Shown piece after piece: positions 33,391 through 43,361 of a stretch of 64,000 nt of DNA; within the stretch, counting starts at the first letter, position 1; each line of letters starts with the position of its first letter. The DNA comes from Colletotrichum lupini (Eukaryota; Ascomycota; Sordariomycetes; Glomerellales; Glomerellaceae), in assembly GCF_023278565.1 (NCBI RefSeq), contig NC_064680.1, positions 3,782,001-3,846,000 on the forward strand, given 5' to 3'. The translations under genes and the position numbers were made by a program. The notes under the pieces were generated by a model. That model saw nothing but the letters and a program-made list of their open reading frames with translations. It was not told the origin of the DNA and searched no databases.

Positions 33391-35889
33391 GGCAACCCGT
33401 GCCCACGCAGCCTCCCAGACTCGCCCCAATGCCTTACGGTATGCCAAGCCGTCCCTCCACCCAACCCACAGGACGTTGACAAACTTGTACTCCCCCCTGT
33501 GCCGCGCGAACTCAGCTTCCTCCCACCCATCAAAGCCAACATCTTCTCTTGGTTGGTTCTCCGCAGATCCCGCCGAGATTTCGACCAGCCCGCACGTCAC
33601 GCCGACTGCTGCTCCGTAAAAGTCATCGGAATCTGAAGAGGCAGCGTTGAGTCTCAGCACGCCAGCCCAACGGCCATTCGAGTCGCACAGAGTCGCGCAT
33701 ACGCACTGCGAAGTGCGGTGATCGTGGAATAGTCTGCTAATTTGGAGGGATCCCCGTCGTGTGAGACCATGCAGGTAAGCGGGCTGGCACGACGGAGGAC
33801 TATCGTTGATGCTGGCCATTGTGGCTAGAGGGATAGGAAACCAGAATTCCTGTGCTCCCGCCTGAGGATGAGTGAAGTATGGCTTCTGGGCCCTTTCGCA
33901 GTATTTCTCACACCACCCTTTTGATGCCGGATCATCCATGAACTCGGCGGTCTCACCTCCCACTGGAAATCGTTCCCCATCGACGGTCAACGAGTACGAC
34001 CACACAACAGTCCGCCGGGTCTGCCAAGAATCAGGCTGCCAAAAGTCGTCCGAATCGCCGGGGTTTCCGCCGCGCAGATATCGATAACCACTGCGCCAGC
34101 TCTCGGACTGAAGATTCCCCTGCCACCCCATCCACGACCAACTCGGTAGAGCGGAGGAGAGATCGCTAGTGCGACGGACTAAAGGGTCGTAAGGCTGCCA
34201 TAGCAGCGCGGCGTCGAAGAAGATGCGAGGCAGGCCACAGACAAAACCGCCGGGAAATGATTGACCAAATGCGGATAGGACCCCAGCGAAAGCATCGTGG
34301 ACGTCGTGGTCGTATGTTAGAACTCGTTTGTTATATAGCGCGACGAGCCTGGCGTACCGGTGGAAGTCAGGCCACGGAGAGACGCAAGGTAGAAGCTCAG
34401 TCGACGATGGGGCAGAGACTCTATTGTCGTTACCGTTCTCGATACTGTCGTCCTTGTTGTTGTCCTTGCTGTGCTGCTCATTCTCTTCAACGCCACTACA
34501 AGGCCCCGTCACTATGTGTTTTTGATTCTCATGCCAGGACGCGCAATGACACTGCCAGTTGACGGTATCATTGTGAAAAACAAGTTGTCGTCGAGAAAAC
34601 ATGAGCTCTTGAAACGTCCAGCCTCTCTGACACCACGCCGTGTTGACCAAGTCCCGAGCATGCGCCTCCATAACAGCGCGATGCGCATCCACCTCTCGTT
34701 GACGGCGAACGTTCGGCATCCCCGTGGCGGAGAAAGTGTCAGGCACGACGGGCGGAGGATCTGTGTCCTCTTGAGGAATAGCTAGTGGCTCGTTGATAGG
34801 GGATGGAGGCGAGTTCCATTCGTTTACCACCGGCGACTCGACTTCAGTGTATGAGGGCGACGTGGGAAGAAAATTGGGTGACTCGATATCCATGGGGGAA
34901 GGTGAATCGTACGGTGAGCCGCACCCTATGTAGTGAGGTGAGCCGCCGTATCCCATAGTGAAAGGCAGGTATTGCTCGTTGGCTGCCATATGGTCATCAT
35001 CAGCATCAGCTTGTTGACTTCGATCCGGTTGGTATCCATAGTACAAGGGTGAGCCGTAGTATTCATCCTCTGAAGACACTACTCTTCGGGGAGAACGCGG
35101 CAGCCCCTCCCTAGACTCTCGCAGACGTTGCGCCCATTCCTCGGGGGAGACCTCCTCCAGACAAGGCAGCGCGCCTTGGCCGCTTTCGGCCCCTTCTTCC
35201 TCGGTCTCATCGACCAGCCCATGATGTAAAGGCTCATCCGCACCGCGCCCCTGCGCAGCAACAATAGTCAGGGTGGCACCGCCGTAAATGTCCGCCATAC
35301 CCAGCAGCTGAGCAGGCTTCGCATCCTTGTCATCTTGCACAATACAGAGCCTATCAACCCAGAGATACCGCTCACCAAGAAGCCGCGTCAGTTCCATAGC
35401 TTCCCATATCGTAGTTGGAATATCCTGACCATCAAGGGCCCCCGGGCTCTGAAGAGCGGCGATGTTGGCAAGCGTCGCGGTCGCGCTTGACGCCTGGCCC
35501 CAGACATAACTCAGCGCCACGTAGGGATACAGTGAAACAGAAGAGTTCTCCTCTTCACGGTCATCTTTCACTGCGACTAAGCAATAGGCACGCACGTCAA
35601 TCAACCACAGCGGACGAGCAGCACCTGGCCGCGGGGGAGGAACACAGTGGTCGCCGTGGGAGCTGGCGCAGGCGCGCAGCCAGAAGGCCATGGTAGACAG
35701 GCGCAAGGCATGTTTTCCAGCGGGAATACGTTCTTCGATGGCGTGGGAGGTATCCGGGCGGTCGAGGTACGGCAAAAATGGGATCAGATGCTTGGGTAGA
35801 CGACGTAGAGGCGACGGCTGATCATCTGGGATGCGGAGCGAAAGCGACAGGCGCCGCACGCGCCCTGCGAAAGGCTCGACGCGATTCAT
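33361..35889 (-). CDS. HET-domain (heterokaryon incompatibility-type) protein
   Basis: A single exon of 842 codons. HET domains act in fungal non-self recognition and cell death. The hallmarks are present: YVALSYVWG near residues 123-131, IPTTIWEAMELTRLLGERYL and WVDRLCIVQDD near 157-187, and the third block TAWCQRGWTFQELMFSRRQL near 417-436. Between blocks two and three lies an inserted low-complexity segment of about 170 residues (roughly 225-395), rich in Ser, Pro, Tyr, Asp and Glu with SP-type repeats such as GSPHYIGCGSPYDSPSP. No NACHT or WD40 partner domain is seen. The C-terminal third has scattered conserved-looking Trp motifs. The stop overlaps the convergent regulator gene by 30 bp. 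The allelic or partner specificity is unknown. Confidence 0.88.
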   Translation of the reverse strand: MNRVEPFAGRVRRLSLSLRIPDDQPSPLRRLPKHLIPFLPYLDRPDTSHAIEERIPAGKHALRLSTMAFWLRACASSHGDHCVPPPRPGAARPLWLIDVRAYCLVAVKDDREEENSSVSLYPYVALSYVWGQASSATATLANIAALQSPGALDGQDIPTTIWEAMELTRLLGERYLWVDRLCIVQDDKDAKPAQLLGMADIYGGATLTIVAAQGRGADEPLHHGLVDETEEEGAESGQGALPCLEEVSPEEWAQRLRESREGLPRSPRRVVSSEDEYYGSPLYYGYQPDRSQQADADDDHMAANEQYLPFTMGYGGSPHYIGCGSPYDSPSPMDIESPNFLPTSPSYTEVESPVVNEWNSPPSPINEPLAIPQEDTDPPPVVPDTFSATGMPNVRRQREVDAHRAVMEAHARDLVNTAWCQRGWTFQELMFSRRQLVFHNDTVNWQCHCASWHENQKHIVTGPCSGVEENEQHSKDNNKDDSIENGNDNRVSAPSSTELLPCVSPWPDFHRYARLVALYNKRVLTYDHDVHDAFAGVLSAFGQSFPGGFVCGLPRIFFDAALLWQPYDPLVRRTSDLSSALPSWSWMGWQGNLQSESWRSGYRYLRGGNPGDSDDFWQPDSWQTRRTVVWSYSLTVDGERFPVGGETAEFMDDPASKGWCEKYCERAQKPYFTHPQAGAQEFWFPIPLATMASINDSPPSCQPAYLHGLTRRGSLQISRLFHDHRTSQCVCATLCDSNGRWAGVLRLNAASSDSDDFYGAAVGVTCGLVEISAGSAENQPREDVGFDGWEEAEFARHRGEYKFVNVLWVGWRDGLAYRKALGRVWEAAWARVALEGVQITLG

Positions 35890-36619
35890 ACGGGGGTCTA
35901 CGCGGTTGAAAGCGCCGAGGTGATGGACGACCAGTGGCCGCCATCGTGACCGGTGTCAGCTTTGGCGGGGGCTGGAGTTGTTGTGGAGCAGTCAGATTAT
36001 GGGGCGGCTGAAGGGTTCCATCCGGGTCCGGCATCCGGCGGAGGTCGGAATATATGGGTCCATTTGGGAGGCCCACTCCGCGGGATGCGCGGCCTTGGAG
36101 TCTACGAGCGGCGCAACTATCGGACGAGAGTAGTCCAAATTAAGTAGGTTCGGCCCCGTCCACCAAGCTTCCTCTCCATACTATGGCGCCGAAAAATGAT
36201 CGCTGGTCCGTTCGGTGTCCGAACGCGATACCGAAGTCTCTACGAATACGGCGGGCGAGACGCAGTGCGGACAAAGTCATGGCGAAATGCGGCACCAAAA
36301 GACCATCTTCAGCTGTCAAAGTTCGGCTCAAGCTCCATTGACGTGATTGATGCAGTGGGTTTACCAATATCATAGTATGTTCTCAAGATATAGTGCCGAT
36401 CTTGTCCGTCCGCTTCGGTGGAAGAACACGAACAAATCGAAGCATTAATACAGCTCATCCAACCCGTAAAAGACAGCTTAAATCCAAGACTGCATCAAAG
36501 AAGAGCTTGCAACTTCTCATGAGACAGCCTCCGATCATTCATCTCCAAGCAAGAAACTACCATCATCTTACTCTCCATTAATCCAGACACCATCATTCCC
36601 CCTTCACGAATCCTTTACA
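35890..36619. other. Divergent intergenic region between the HET gene and the SDR gene
   Basis: About 730 bases that should hold both promoters. The last 100 bases before ATG 36620 are rich in C, T and A, typical of fungal 5' leaders. No gene is supported. Confidence 0.5.
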
Positions 36620-37420
36620 ATGTCCACCCAACCCACCAAATACACCTCCAAACTCGCCAACAAACGCATCCTAATAATAGGAGGCTCCTCAGGCCTAGGC
36701 TACGCAGCAGCAGAAGCATCCCTCGAACACGCCGCCACCGTAATCCTAGCCTCCTCCAACCCCTCCAAACTCGCCGCTGCCGAAGCCCGCCTGCGCTCAA
36801 CCTACCCCTCCACCAAGGACCACCAGCTCAGAACCCACACAATCGACCTCGCAGACCTCGAAAACCTGCCCGCCAACCTCACACGCCTCCTCGACAAAGC
36901 AACATCAAACGGCTCCCTCAAGATTGACCACATCCTCTACACCGCAGACGCGTCTTCTCCCCTTCCCTCCCTCCCGGACACGCGACCCTCCCACATCACC
37001 GCGTCCCTCTCCATGAGAGCCTACGCGCCCACGATTCTCGCCGGCCTCCTCTCCACGGAGAAATACATCACACGCGGACCAGACACCTCGCTGACCTTGA
37101 CAAACGGCTCCAGCTCCCACAGACCCATGCCAGGCTGGGCCGTCGCCGACTGCGCCTCGGGCGCGATGGAAGGGCTGGTCAGGGGCCTGTCTTTTAACCT
37201 CGCCCCCGTGCGTGTGAACCTCGTCTCCTCGGGGCCTGTAACGACGGAGCTGTTCCAGACGCTGCCTGAGGCGGCCATCGAGAGGTTCCGAAGCAAGACG
37301 CTGACTGGGAGGCTTGGACGGCCCGAGGACGTAGCGGAGGCGTATCTGTATTTGATGAAGGATGGGAACATTACTGGTGCGACCATCTTTACTGAGGGCG
37401 GAAGAATCTTGTCATCGTAA
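36620..37420 (+). CDS. Short-chain dehydrogenase-like protein lacking the Tyr-x-x-x-Lys motif
   Basis: A single exon of 266 codons with a Rossmann fold. The nucleotide-binding GGSSGLG is at 21-27, HTIDLADLENLPANL fits the adenine-pocket Asp, and the C-terminal GRLGRPEDVAEAYLYLMKD and ITGATIFTEGG blocks are typical of classical SDRs. The catalytic region reads NGSSSHRPMPGWAVADCASGAMEG: the Ser-rich strand is present, but where the family has Tyr-x-x-x-Lys there is neither Tyr nor Lys. This variant occurs in a fungal SDR subgroup, so the protein may bind NAD(P) without classical proton-relay catalysis or use other residues. Codon use is strongly C-ending, unlike its neighbours. The substrate is unknown. 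Confidence 0.83.
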   Translation: MSTQPTKYTSKLANKRILIIGGSSGLGYAAAEASLEHAATVILASSNPSKLAAAEARLRSTYPSTKDHQLRTHTIDLADLENLPANLTRLLDKATSNGSLKIDHILYTADASSPLPSLPDTRPSHITASLSMRAYAPTILAGLLSTEKYITRGPDTSLTLTNGSSSHRPMPGWAVADCASGAMEGLVRGLSFNLAPVRVNLVSSGPVTTELFQTLPEAAIERFRSKTLTGRLGRPEDVAEAYLYLMKDGNITGATIFTEGGRILSS

Positions 37421-37971
37421 GTGGAGGGCGTTCTAGTAAGGCTCGTCTCATTCATGGCAAAATCAGTGTCACTCTTTTCGCAAGAACAATCTCAAACACA
37501 CAGTAAAACTTTTGCTTGGCTGGCGGATCATTTGCAAGTGCCTAGTAATATACATTTTCCCCTGTTTTCAAAACTCCGGGTTGAGAGTAAACGCTCTAAT
37601 GCAATACTCAAGACGATGTTGTTTACGCTGAAGCCTTTCAGCTTCTATCATGCAGGGTACAGTCACCTCACTGGTGCAAGGCAGCCCGAGCATCAACCCC
37701 ATAGCCGTCTCTGATCTGCATCTACATCCGCGTCCACTGCAGCATGTCTCACCAAGCTTGAAAAACTCTGTACCATGCTCGAGGGGACATCGCTATCAGT
37801 GAACTGATCAGACGGGCTGTCACTATCAAAAGATCCCAATGAATCCTCCCATCCTAAGGATTCATCGCATTCCTCGTATTCCATGGGGCAATCTTCGGCA
37901 GCGTATGCTTCGAGAAACGGTGTCGGCCAGGGCCGTAATTGGTCAGCCTGTCTCCTGTTGTTTCCTTCGCG
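37421..37971. other. Intergenic region between convergent SDR and ZZ/EF-hand genes
   Basis: About 550 bases. An acidic minus-strand frame at 37693-37884 lies downstream of the ZZ/EF-hand gene's stop and could be an alternative 3' exon, but no splice evidence supports this. Confidence 0.4.
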
Positions 37972-40728
37972 CTAGGGGATGCAAAAGTCGACCCAGCTAC
38001 CAAGGTAGTCCAGACGATTACCAGCGTTCTCCTGGCTCTTGTAGATTTCCTCAAACTCATCGAAGCTGAGCTTGCCCCAGCCGCCGCGATCGGCAGCTTC
38101 CTTCTCGGCTAAATCAAGCCGTTTCCATTCCAGCAGCGTAAAGTGCGGAATGGTTTTTGACTCCTTGGAAGACTTCGGTGTCTTTCCCTGCAAGGGCGAC
38201 TTGAGTCCCTTAGTCGACAACGAGGAGTCGTCTGAAGTGGGCGGGGTGCTTCCAGGAGACATAGGCTCATCCGCCTCGCTATTCGGACGGAATTGAGGCA
38301 TAGTAGGGTCCCGATACTCCACTTCCTCCACGGTCGAGACGTCTTCCTCGTTGTCTTCATTCACCTCAACATCATCCTCATCCGAGTCAATGACTTCTTC
38401 CACCCTCTGACGCTCTTCTGAGATGGGAACGTTTTCCGTTTCGCCATTCTCCCCGATTCTGTAACCGCTAGTCATCAGAAGTTCTTCCAGGGTTCTTTCG
38501 GCAACAGGTTTATCCTCGTCTAGGGCCTTTCTCGGTTGCCGTGGCTCGACCACCTTGCGCTTCGGCTCAGCGACAGTCAAGTGCTCGAACAGGGGCCTGT
38601 TCTTATCTCGTTTTGCCTTGGTCGCAGCTGCCTTGACGGCCAAATTCTCCTTGTCCTTGAATATAGCATCAAGGAGCTCGTTGAAGGCCTGCTGCGTGAC
38701 CTGGTAGAGGATCTCCCTGCCTGCGTCGCGTTCCTCATCAGGAATCTCCATGCCTCCCCAACGCTCGGGCACGCTCCTAGAAGATGTCGAGGGATTGGAT
38801 CGGATCTCGTAGTCATCCATGTCTTCTGCGAAGCGAACCTTTGACGACGATCGAGATCGAGGAGGTAATGTCTGCTGTTGTGCCGCCTTTGAGCTTTCCG
38901 CAACACCATTGAGGTTCACCAAGATATCTTCATCGGATTGCCAGCCATCGGGGGCAAGGCCACCCTCTTCTTCGTCAAGGTAAAACTGCCTTCTCTTCCA
39001 TCTGTCGTGCAACTGTTTTCTAGCCGCTTGCCGCCTTTTCCGCTCGATATCGGGGGCCATCTGCCTCTTGTGGTTGATAACCTGAGCTCTGAGCTGGCTC
39101 TCGGTAGGCATTGCGTTGGTGAACTGATCGGGATCAACTCTCTGATTGTGGTTTGTGGTGCCGTTGACTTGTGCCGGGTCGTCACCTGGTTGACTCCTGT
39201 TCTCCGCATCCGAATTGTTGTTACCTCCTTCTTCACCATCTGAGCTGCCCATCTCAATCTCAAAGTCGAAATCAATGCCATTGCGTTCACGACGTTGCCC
39301 AGTAAGCAGAGCAGGAAGGTCGTCAATGGTGGTAGGCGGGTTCAGCAGAGCATCCCAGTATGGCGTGTCAGGCTCGCTATCAGGAGATCGCATTTGGAGA
39401 GACCAGGGACTTCCAATGTAAGGCGCGAACAGCCGAGTAAGCACATCCTCTCGTCCTGAGGTATCGACCCTATTGTCGCTCACGACACCACGCCTACCCG
39501 GTTCCAGCTCCACATCTCCATTTGGGTGGAAGATCTTGCCCTCACTGCGGTTATTGCCATCAGCGCGAGGCACTCTACCCTCTCGGCCAAACAGGCTACT
39601 CAGGGGTTGTCTACTAGTGACGAGCTGCTGTGCTTCGGTGCTGCCCATAAGCTGATCGTCGAGTCCGTCAAGAATGTCGCGGTGCATCTGCTTGTAGAGG
39701 ACGTAGTATGCGCGGAACATACGTAGGAAGTCGCGGCGGTTGACAAAACCGTCTCCGTCTATATCATAGCCTTCGAAGATTTTGCGCAGCTTGTCCTTGC
39801 GTTTGCGGTATGCAAGACCGTGGAGAAACTCTGTGAAGCCAATGAGGTCGTCGTTGTTGGTGTCATAGAACGAGAACATGCGGTCGTGGATGAGGTTTGG
39901 TGTTGCGTGTCTAGAGCCACCCGATGGAACTAGGCATCGCTCAAAGGTCTTCTTGTCCATGGCCAGCGCCAGCTCGTCGGGGTCCTCGCGCCATTCCGTG
40001 TTCGCCATGTACGTAAACTGTTCCCAGAAAGCTTCAATCTCGGGCCTTTCGAAGCCGGTTTCCCTGCTAAGTCTAGCCATCAAGCCTTTAGATAGATTCC
40101 GTATTTGTGTATCAGGGTCACCGGTGTACCAAACGGGCTGCATCTGGCGGGGTCCAAAGGGCGGGGCGGGCACTTTGATCTTGTAGAAGATGTGAGTCTT
40201 GATGTGGACGCCTTGGGATTCGCAGGTTTCGCAGAGGTCAAAGTCGGCACAATTGGCGCATCGGTATCGGACACCGCGGATGGGCACCATGCCGCAGGCA
40301 TTGCATGCGCATCCTCTATGGACGCACGCGTTTCGCCTGGCATTGTCCTCCGATACCCTAAACAGAAGACTGACGATGTTGTGACCAGCTCGCGCTTGGG
40401 GTTGCATGCTATTAGGGTCGTTCCACCATTCGTCAACCGTCCCGCCGTCAACTATCGTATCGGCGTCGTTCGCAGGACGCTCTGCGTCGAGATCGACATT
40501 CTCGTCGCCATGGGAGCCTTCGGAGGAGAGTGAATTGCGACGTGATCTTCTGTGGTTCCGGCGGACGGCATTGCTTCGGTGAAGGCCTGGGCCTGGGACC
40601 TCATCGTACTGGTCTCTGTTGGCCTGGTAGGTGTAGTAGCCCAGAGACGCCGCGGCGACAGCAGAGAAGAGGACCACGGCGATGCGTGGCCGCGTCAGGG
40701 TGTCGGTTGATGGCAGCGGAAGCCACAT
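37972..40728 (-). CDS. Membrane-anchored ZZ zinc-finger and EF-hand protein
   Basis: A single exon of 918 codons. An N-terminal membrane segment (RIAVVLFSAVAAASLGYYTY, 14-33) is followed by a basic Arg/Ser-rich stretch. A ZZ-type zinc finger covers about 135-182 (CNACGMVPIRGVRYRCANC, then DLCETCESQGVHIKTH). Two canonical EF-hand loops follow, DTNNDDLIGFTE at 289-300 and DIDGDGFVNRRD at 322-333, with Ca2+-ligand spacing intact. The C-terminal half is long, acidic and low in complexity, ending in a short conserved-looking tail (RLDYLGSWVDFCIP). The combination suggests a calcium-responsive protein on an organelle membrane. Fungal orthologues are conserved but to my knowledge uncharacterised. 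Its start faces the alpha/beta hydrolase gene across 1.2 kb. Confidence 0.85.
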   Translation of the reverse strand: MWLPLPSTDTLTRPRIAVVLFSAVAAASLGYYTYQANRDQYDEVPGPGLHRSNAVRRNHRRSRRNSLSSEGSHGDENVDLDAERPANDADTIVDGGTVDEWWNDPNSMQPQARAGHNIVSLLFRVSEDNARRNACVHRGCACNACGMVPIRGVRYRCANCADFDLCETCESQGVHIKTHIFYKIKVPAPPFGPRQMQPVWYTGDPDTQIRNLSKGLMARLSRETGFERPEIEAFWEQFTYMANTEWREDPDELALAMDKKTFERCLVPSGGSRHATPNLIHDRMFSFYDTNNDDLIGFTEFLHGLAYRKRKDKLRKIFEGYDIDGDGFVNRRDFLRMFRAYYVLYKQMHRDILDGLDDQLMGSTEAQQLVTSRQPLSSLFGREGRVPRADGNNRSEGKIFHPNGDVELEPGRRGVVSDNRVDTSGREDVLTRLFAPYIGSPWSLQMRSPDSEPDTPYWDALLNPPTTIDDLPALLTGQRRERNGIDFDFEIEMGSSDGEEGGNNNSDAENRSQPGDDPAQVNGTTNHNQRVDPDQFTNAMPTESQLRAQVINHKRQMAPDIERKRRQAARKQLHDRWKRRQFYLDEEEGGLAPDGWQSDEDILVNLNGVAESSKAAQQQTLPPRSRSSSKVRFAEDMDDYEIRSNPSTSSRSVPERWGGMEIPDEERDAGREILYQVTQQAFNELLDAIFKDKENLAVKAAATKAKRDKNRPLFEHLTVAEPKRKVVEPRQPRKALDEDKPVAERTLEELLMTSGYRIGENGETENVPISEERQRVEEVIDSDEDDVEVNEDNEEDVSTVEEVEYRDPTMPQFRPNSEADEPMSPGSTPPTSDDSSLSTKGLKSPLQGKTPKSSKESKTIPHFTLLEWKRLDLAEKEAADRGGWGKLSFDEFEEIYKSQENAGNRLDYLGSWVDFCIP

Positions 40729-41957
40729 GATGGTGCCTAGACGTAGCTATACGTGAAGCATGTTGAGTATTATTTAAGGCTTCGCATTCGCGTATTCGAA
40801 TGCTTGAAGATCTAGAGAGACAAATGTTTGGTGATGCTGGTTTTTCTGGATGATGCTAGCTGATGAGAGGTGTCGTTGGTGATCATCCAGCAAACGAAAC
40901 GGCCAGCAGCAGCGTGCAGGGTAAGCAACGTCGCAGTTGCGCCAGCTATCGATTCTGCCGCTTTGGCCCACAGTGGTAGAGAAGGCGGTCAACCACATGG
41001 CAGATGTCCCTTGGCGTCTCCATCAGTCAGCAAGTGGCTCGAGCTCCAACTGTCCGTTTCCAGTATCGTCTGTGGCGGTACGTATCCCTCGAATACCACC
41101 ACGGATGGCTCTCCGGAAAGTCAAAGACTCAAGTCGTCTTACAATAGGTACGCCATCTTCAACTACAATGGGACTATTACACTTATCAGTACACGTGAAA
41201 ACGAAGGACTAGCTCTCTCATATAGCAAACTACAATATCCCAGCTTCATCTGATATCCTTCTACCCAGAAATCATCAACTTGGAGGAACCAACAACATGC
41301 AACGTCCTTGTCAGGGTTGGAGCTCTGCCTGCGGTGAATGAGAGCTCCCCGATACCGAGGCATAGTCCAAGTGGAACCCCATGTTGCACGATTCTATGTT
41401 ACCAGAGTACTTCCATTTCCACATATCTGCCCGTGTCACATCTGTACCTCTATAACCATCGCCTTCGATGGACAACGTCACCAGCCGCCTCTTGCGCACC
41501 GCATTGCGCTTGACACAATCCCATGATCGCATTTAGTCTCTTGAGAGCCCGCATGTTCTGTAGTTCTGTAATTCAGACAAACTGATCCGATTGCACAGTT
41601 TCCCCCCTCCACAAGAACGCTAAAGCTGCAAGTCGTTATTAAGAAACGCTTGCTTCTTTCGTCGCATCTTTCTTCGGGCGCAGGGATCTATCGAGAATCA
41701 AGCTTCCCTCTCTCTCACTCTTCAGCTCACATACCTAGCTCATAGCTCTCATACACAGCCCCCCCTCGAGTTCGATCCAAACTCATCTGTAACATCTTTC
41801 AACGCCACTTATCCGGGGTTCTCCAAATATTTCCAGATTTCTTGATCCCGAACACGAACAATACCTAGTATAATCACACTGAACCCACGTGTAGGATTAT
41901 CCTAAGATCCACAAAGCTCTCAACTTCACCTCTATAATCCCTCCCGGAACAGCAGCC
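40729..41957. other. Divergent promoter region between the ZZ/EF-hand and alpha/beta hydrolase genes
   Basis: About 1.2 kb. The part from 41690 to 41957 is rich in C, T and A with CTCTCT runs, as in fungal core promoters and 5' leaders. An open frame at 40870-41253 has no recognised features and was not called. Confidence 0.5.
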
Positions 41958-43137
41958 ATGGCGACAAAGTAAGCTTCAGCCACTTAACTAAGCAACGGCC
42001 ATGTATACTGACGATATCCCCAGAGTACCAGTCTTCCCAACGGCGGAAGAAACAATGAGGCATCCGTCATACTCCTCAACAATATGGAACCTCGAACCCG
42101 ATCGCAAGGGAAAATGTCCCGTCGCCAAGGACCGAGGCGGCCCCTTCAACATCGCCTGGGAAATCCACGGCCACGGCCCCTCAAAGATCATAGTACGCAA
42201 TCGTCACCCACTTCCATGTTTTCATCGCCGTCAGACCTTGAACTAACACAAACCCCAAAAGTTCATAATGGGCCTGGCAGGCCTCAAAACCTCATGGCAG
42301 CGCCAAACAAAATACTTCGGCCACGACAACGCCTCCAAATACTCCGTCCTCATCCTCGACAACCGCGGCATGGGCGAGTCCGACGTCCCCTACATCCGCT
42401 ACTCCACCTCCGAAATGGCCCACGACGCCCTCGAAGTCCTCACCCACGTAGGCTGGACCGCCTCCCGCTCCGTCCACCTCTTTGGCATCTCCATGGGCGG
42501 CATGATCTCCCAAGAACTCGCCTTCGCCGCCCCCAACCTCTTCGCCTCCGTGACGTTGCTCTGCACGGCCCCCTGGATTGAAAACACGAAATCTCTCCTC
42601 GAAAACATGCGCGACCGCGCCGCCATGCTCGTCCCCAAATCGGCGGACCGGAGTATCGCGGATACCTCGCTCAAGCTCTTCCCCGCCGACTGGCTCGTCA
42701 TGCCCGACGAGGCGGCCGAGCTGCCCAACGACGCGACGTACAAGTGTGGTCCGGCGGACGGCGGGCAGGGGTACGGTCGGTTCGAGAGTAATTTCCAGCG
42801 GTTCCAGGCGCAGGAGCTGATCAAGAGGAACACGCCTGGGTTGTTCAGTATCCGTGGGTTTCTGCAGCAGCTCGTTGCGGCGGGGTGGCATCACAAGTCG
42901 CCTGCCCAACTAAAACAGCTCGCGGACCAGGTCGGCAGGGAGCGCATCGCCGTCGTTCACGGGCTAGGCGATGTCATGATCGACTCGCATCACGGGAGGT
43001 TACTGGCTGAGCATCTGCAGCCGGGTGTCGTAGAGTTCGTTGAGGGGATGGGGCATGCACCCATTATGGATAGGGTGCCGTGGATGAACAAGTGGTTGGA
43101 GGAAAGGATCGCAACGGTGGAAAAGATGAGTGCTTAG
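41958..43137 (+). CDS. Alpha/beta hydrolase
   Basis: Three exons (41958-41968, 42024-42192, 42262-43137) give 351 residues. The first coding exon is only 11 nt (M-A-T and part of Lys), and its intron has a GTAAGC donor. Without it, the second exon has no good in-frame start. Fold motifs: WEIHGHGPSKIIFIMGLAG (strand 3 and oxyanion region), DNRGMGESD, GISMGGMISQELA with the nucleophile Ser, HGLGDVMID with the acid, and EGMGHAPIMDRV with the catalytic His. The triad is complete. Members in this group include epoxide-hydrolase-like and esterase-like enzymes, so the substrate is open. Exon 3 changes from strongly C-ending to more mixed codon use midway. Converges with the NMT gene, 224 bp apart. 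Confidence 0.88.
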
Positions 43138-43361
43138 GATTGCGTGGATTTGGTGTAGGCGCTGGGCGGAAACCCAGAGAGCAGAGCATGGCAGATTGTG
43201 ACATGACACACGATGAAGAGTAGTCATAGCTCGTGATGGCTTGATTCATTTACTGTGATACCTCACATTCATCCCCTAACGCCGGTATGCATGCAGCTAT
43301 TCGCTGTGCTCACCACCCTTGGGTTGTCCTCCTCCGTCATCCGCTCATGATCTCATGCGAC

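Noticed and set aside
42292..42909. 205-codon minus-strand frame rich in Gly/Val/Glu
   Set aside because: Antisense to the alpha/beta hydrolase exon with intact catalytic motifs on the other strand.
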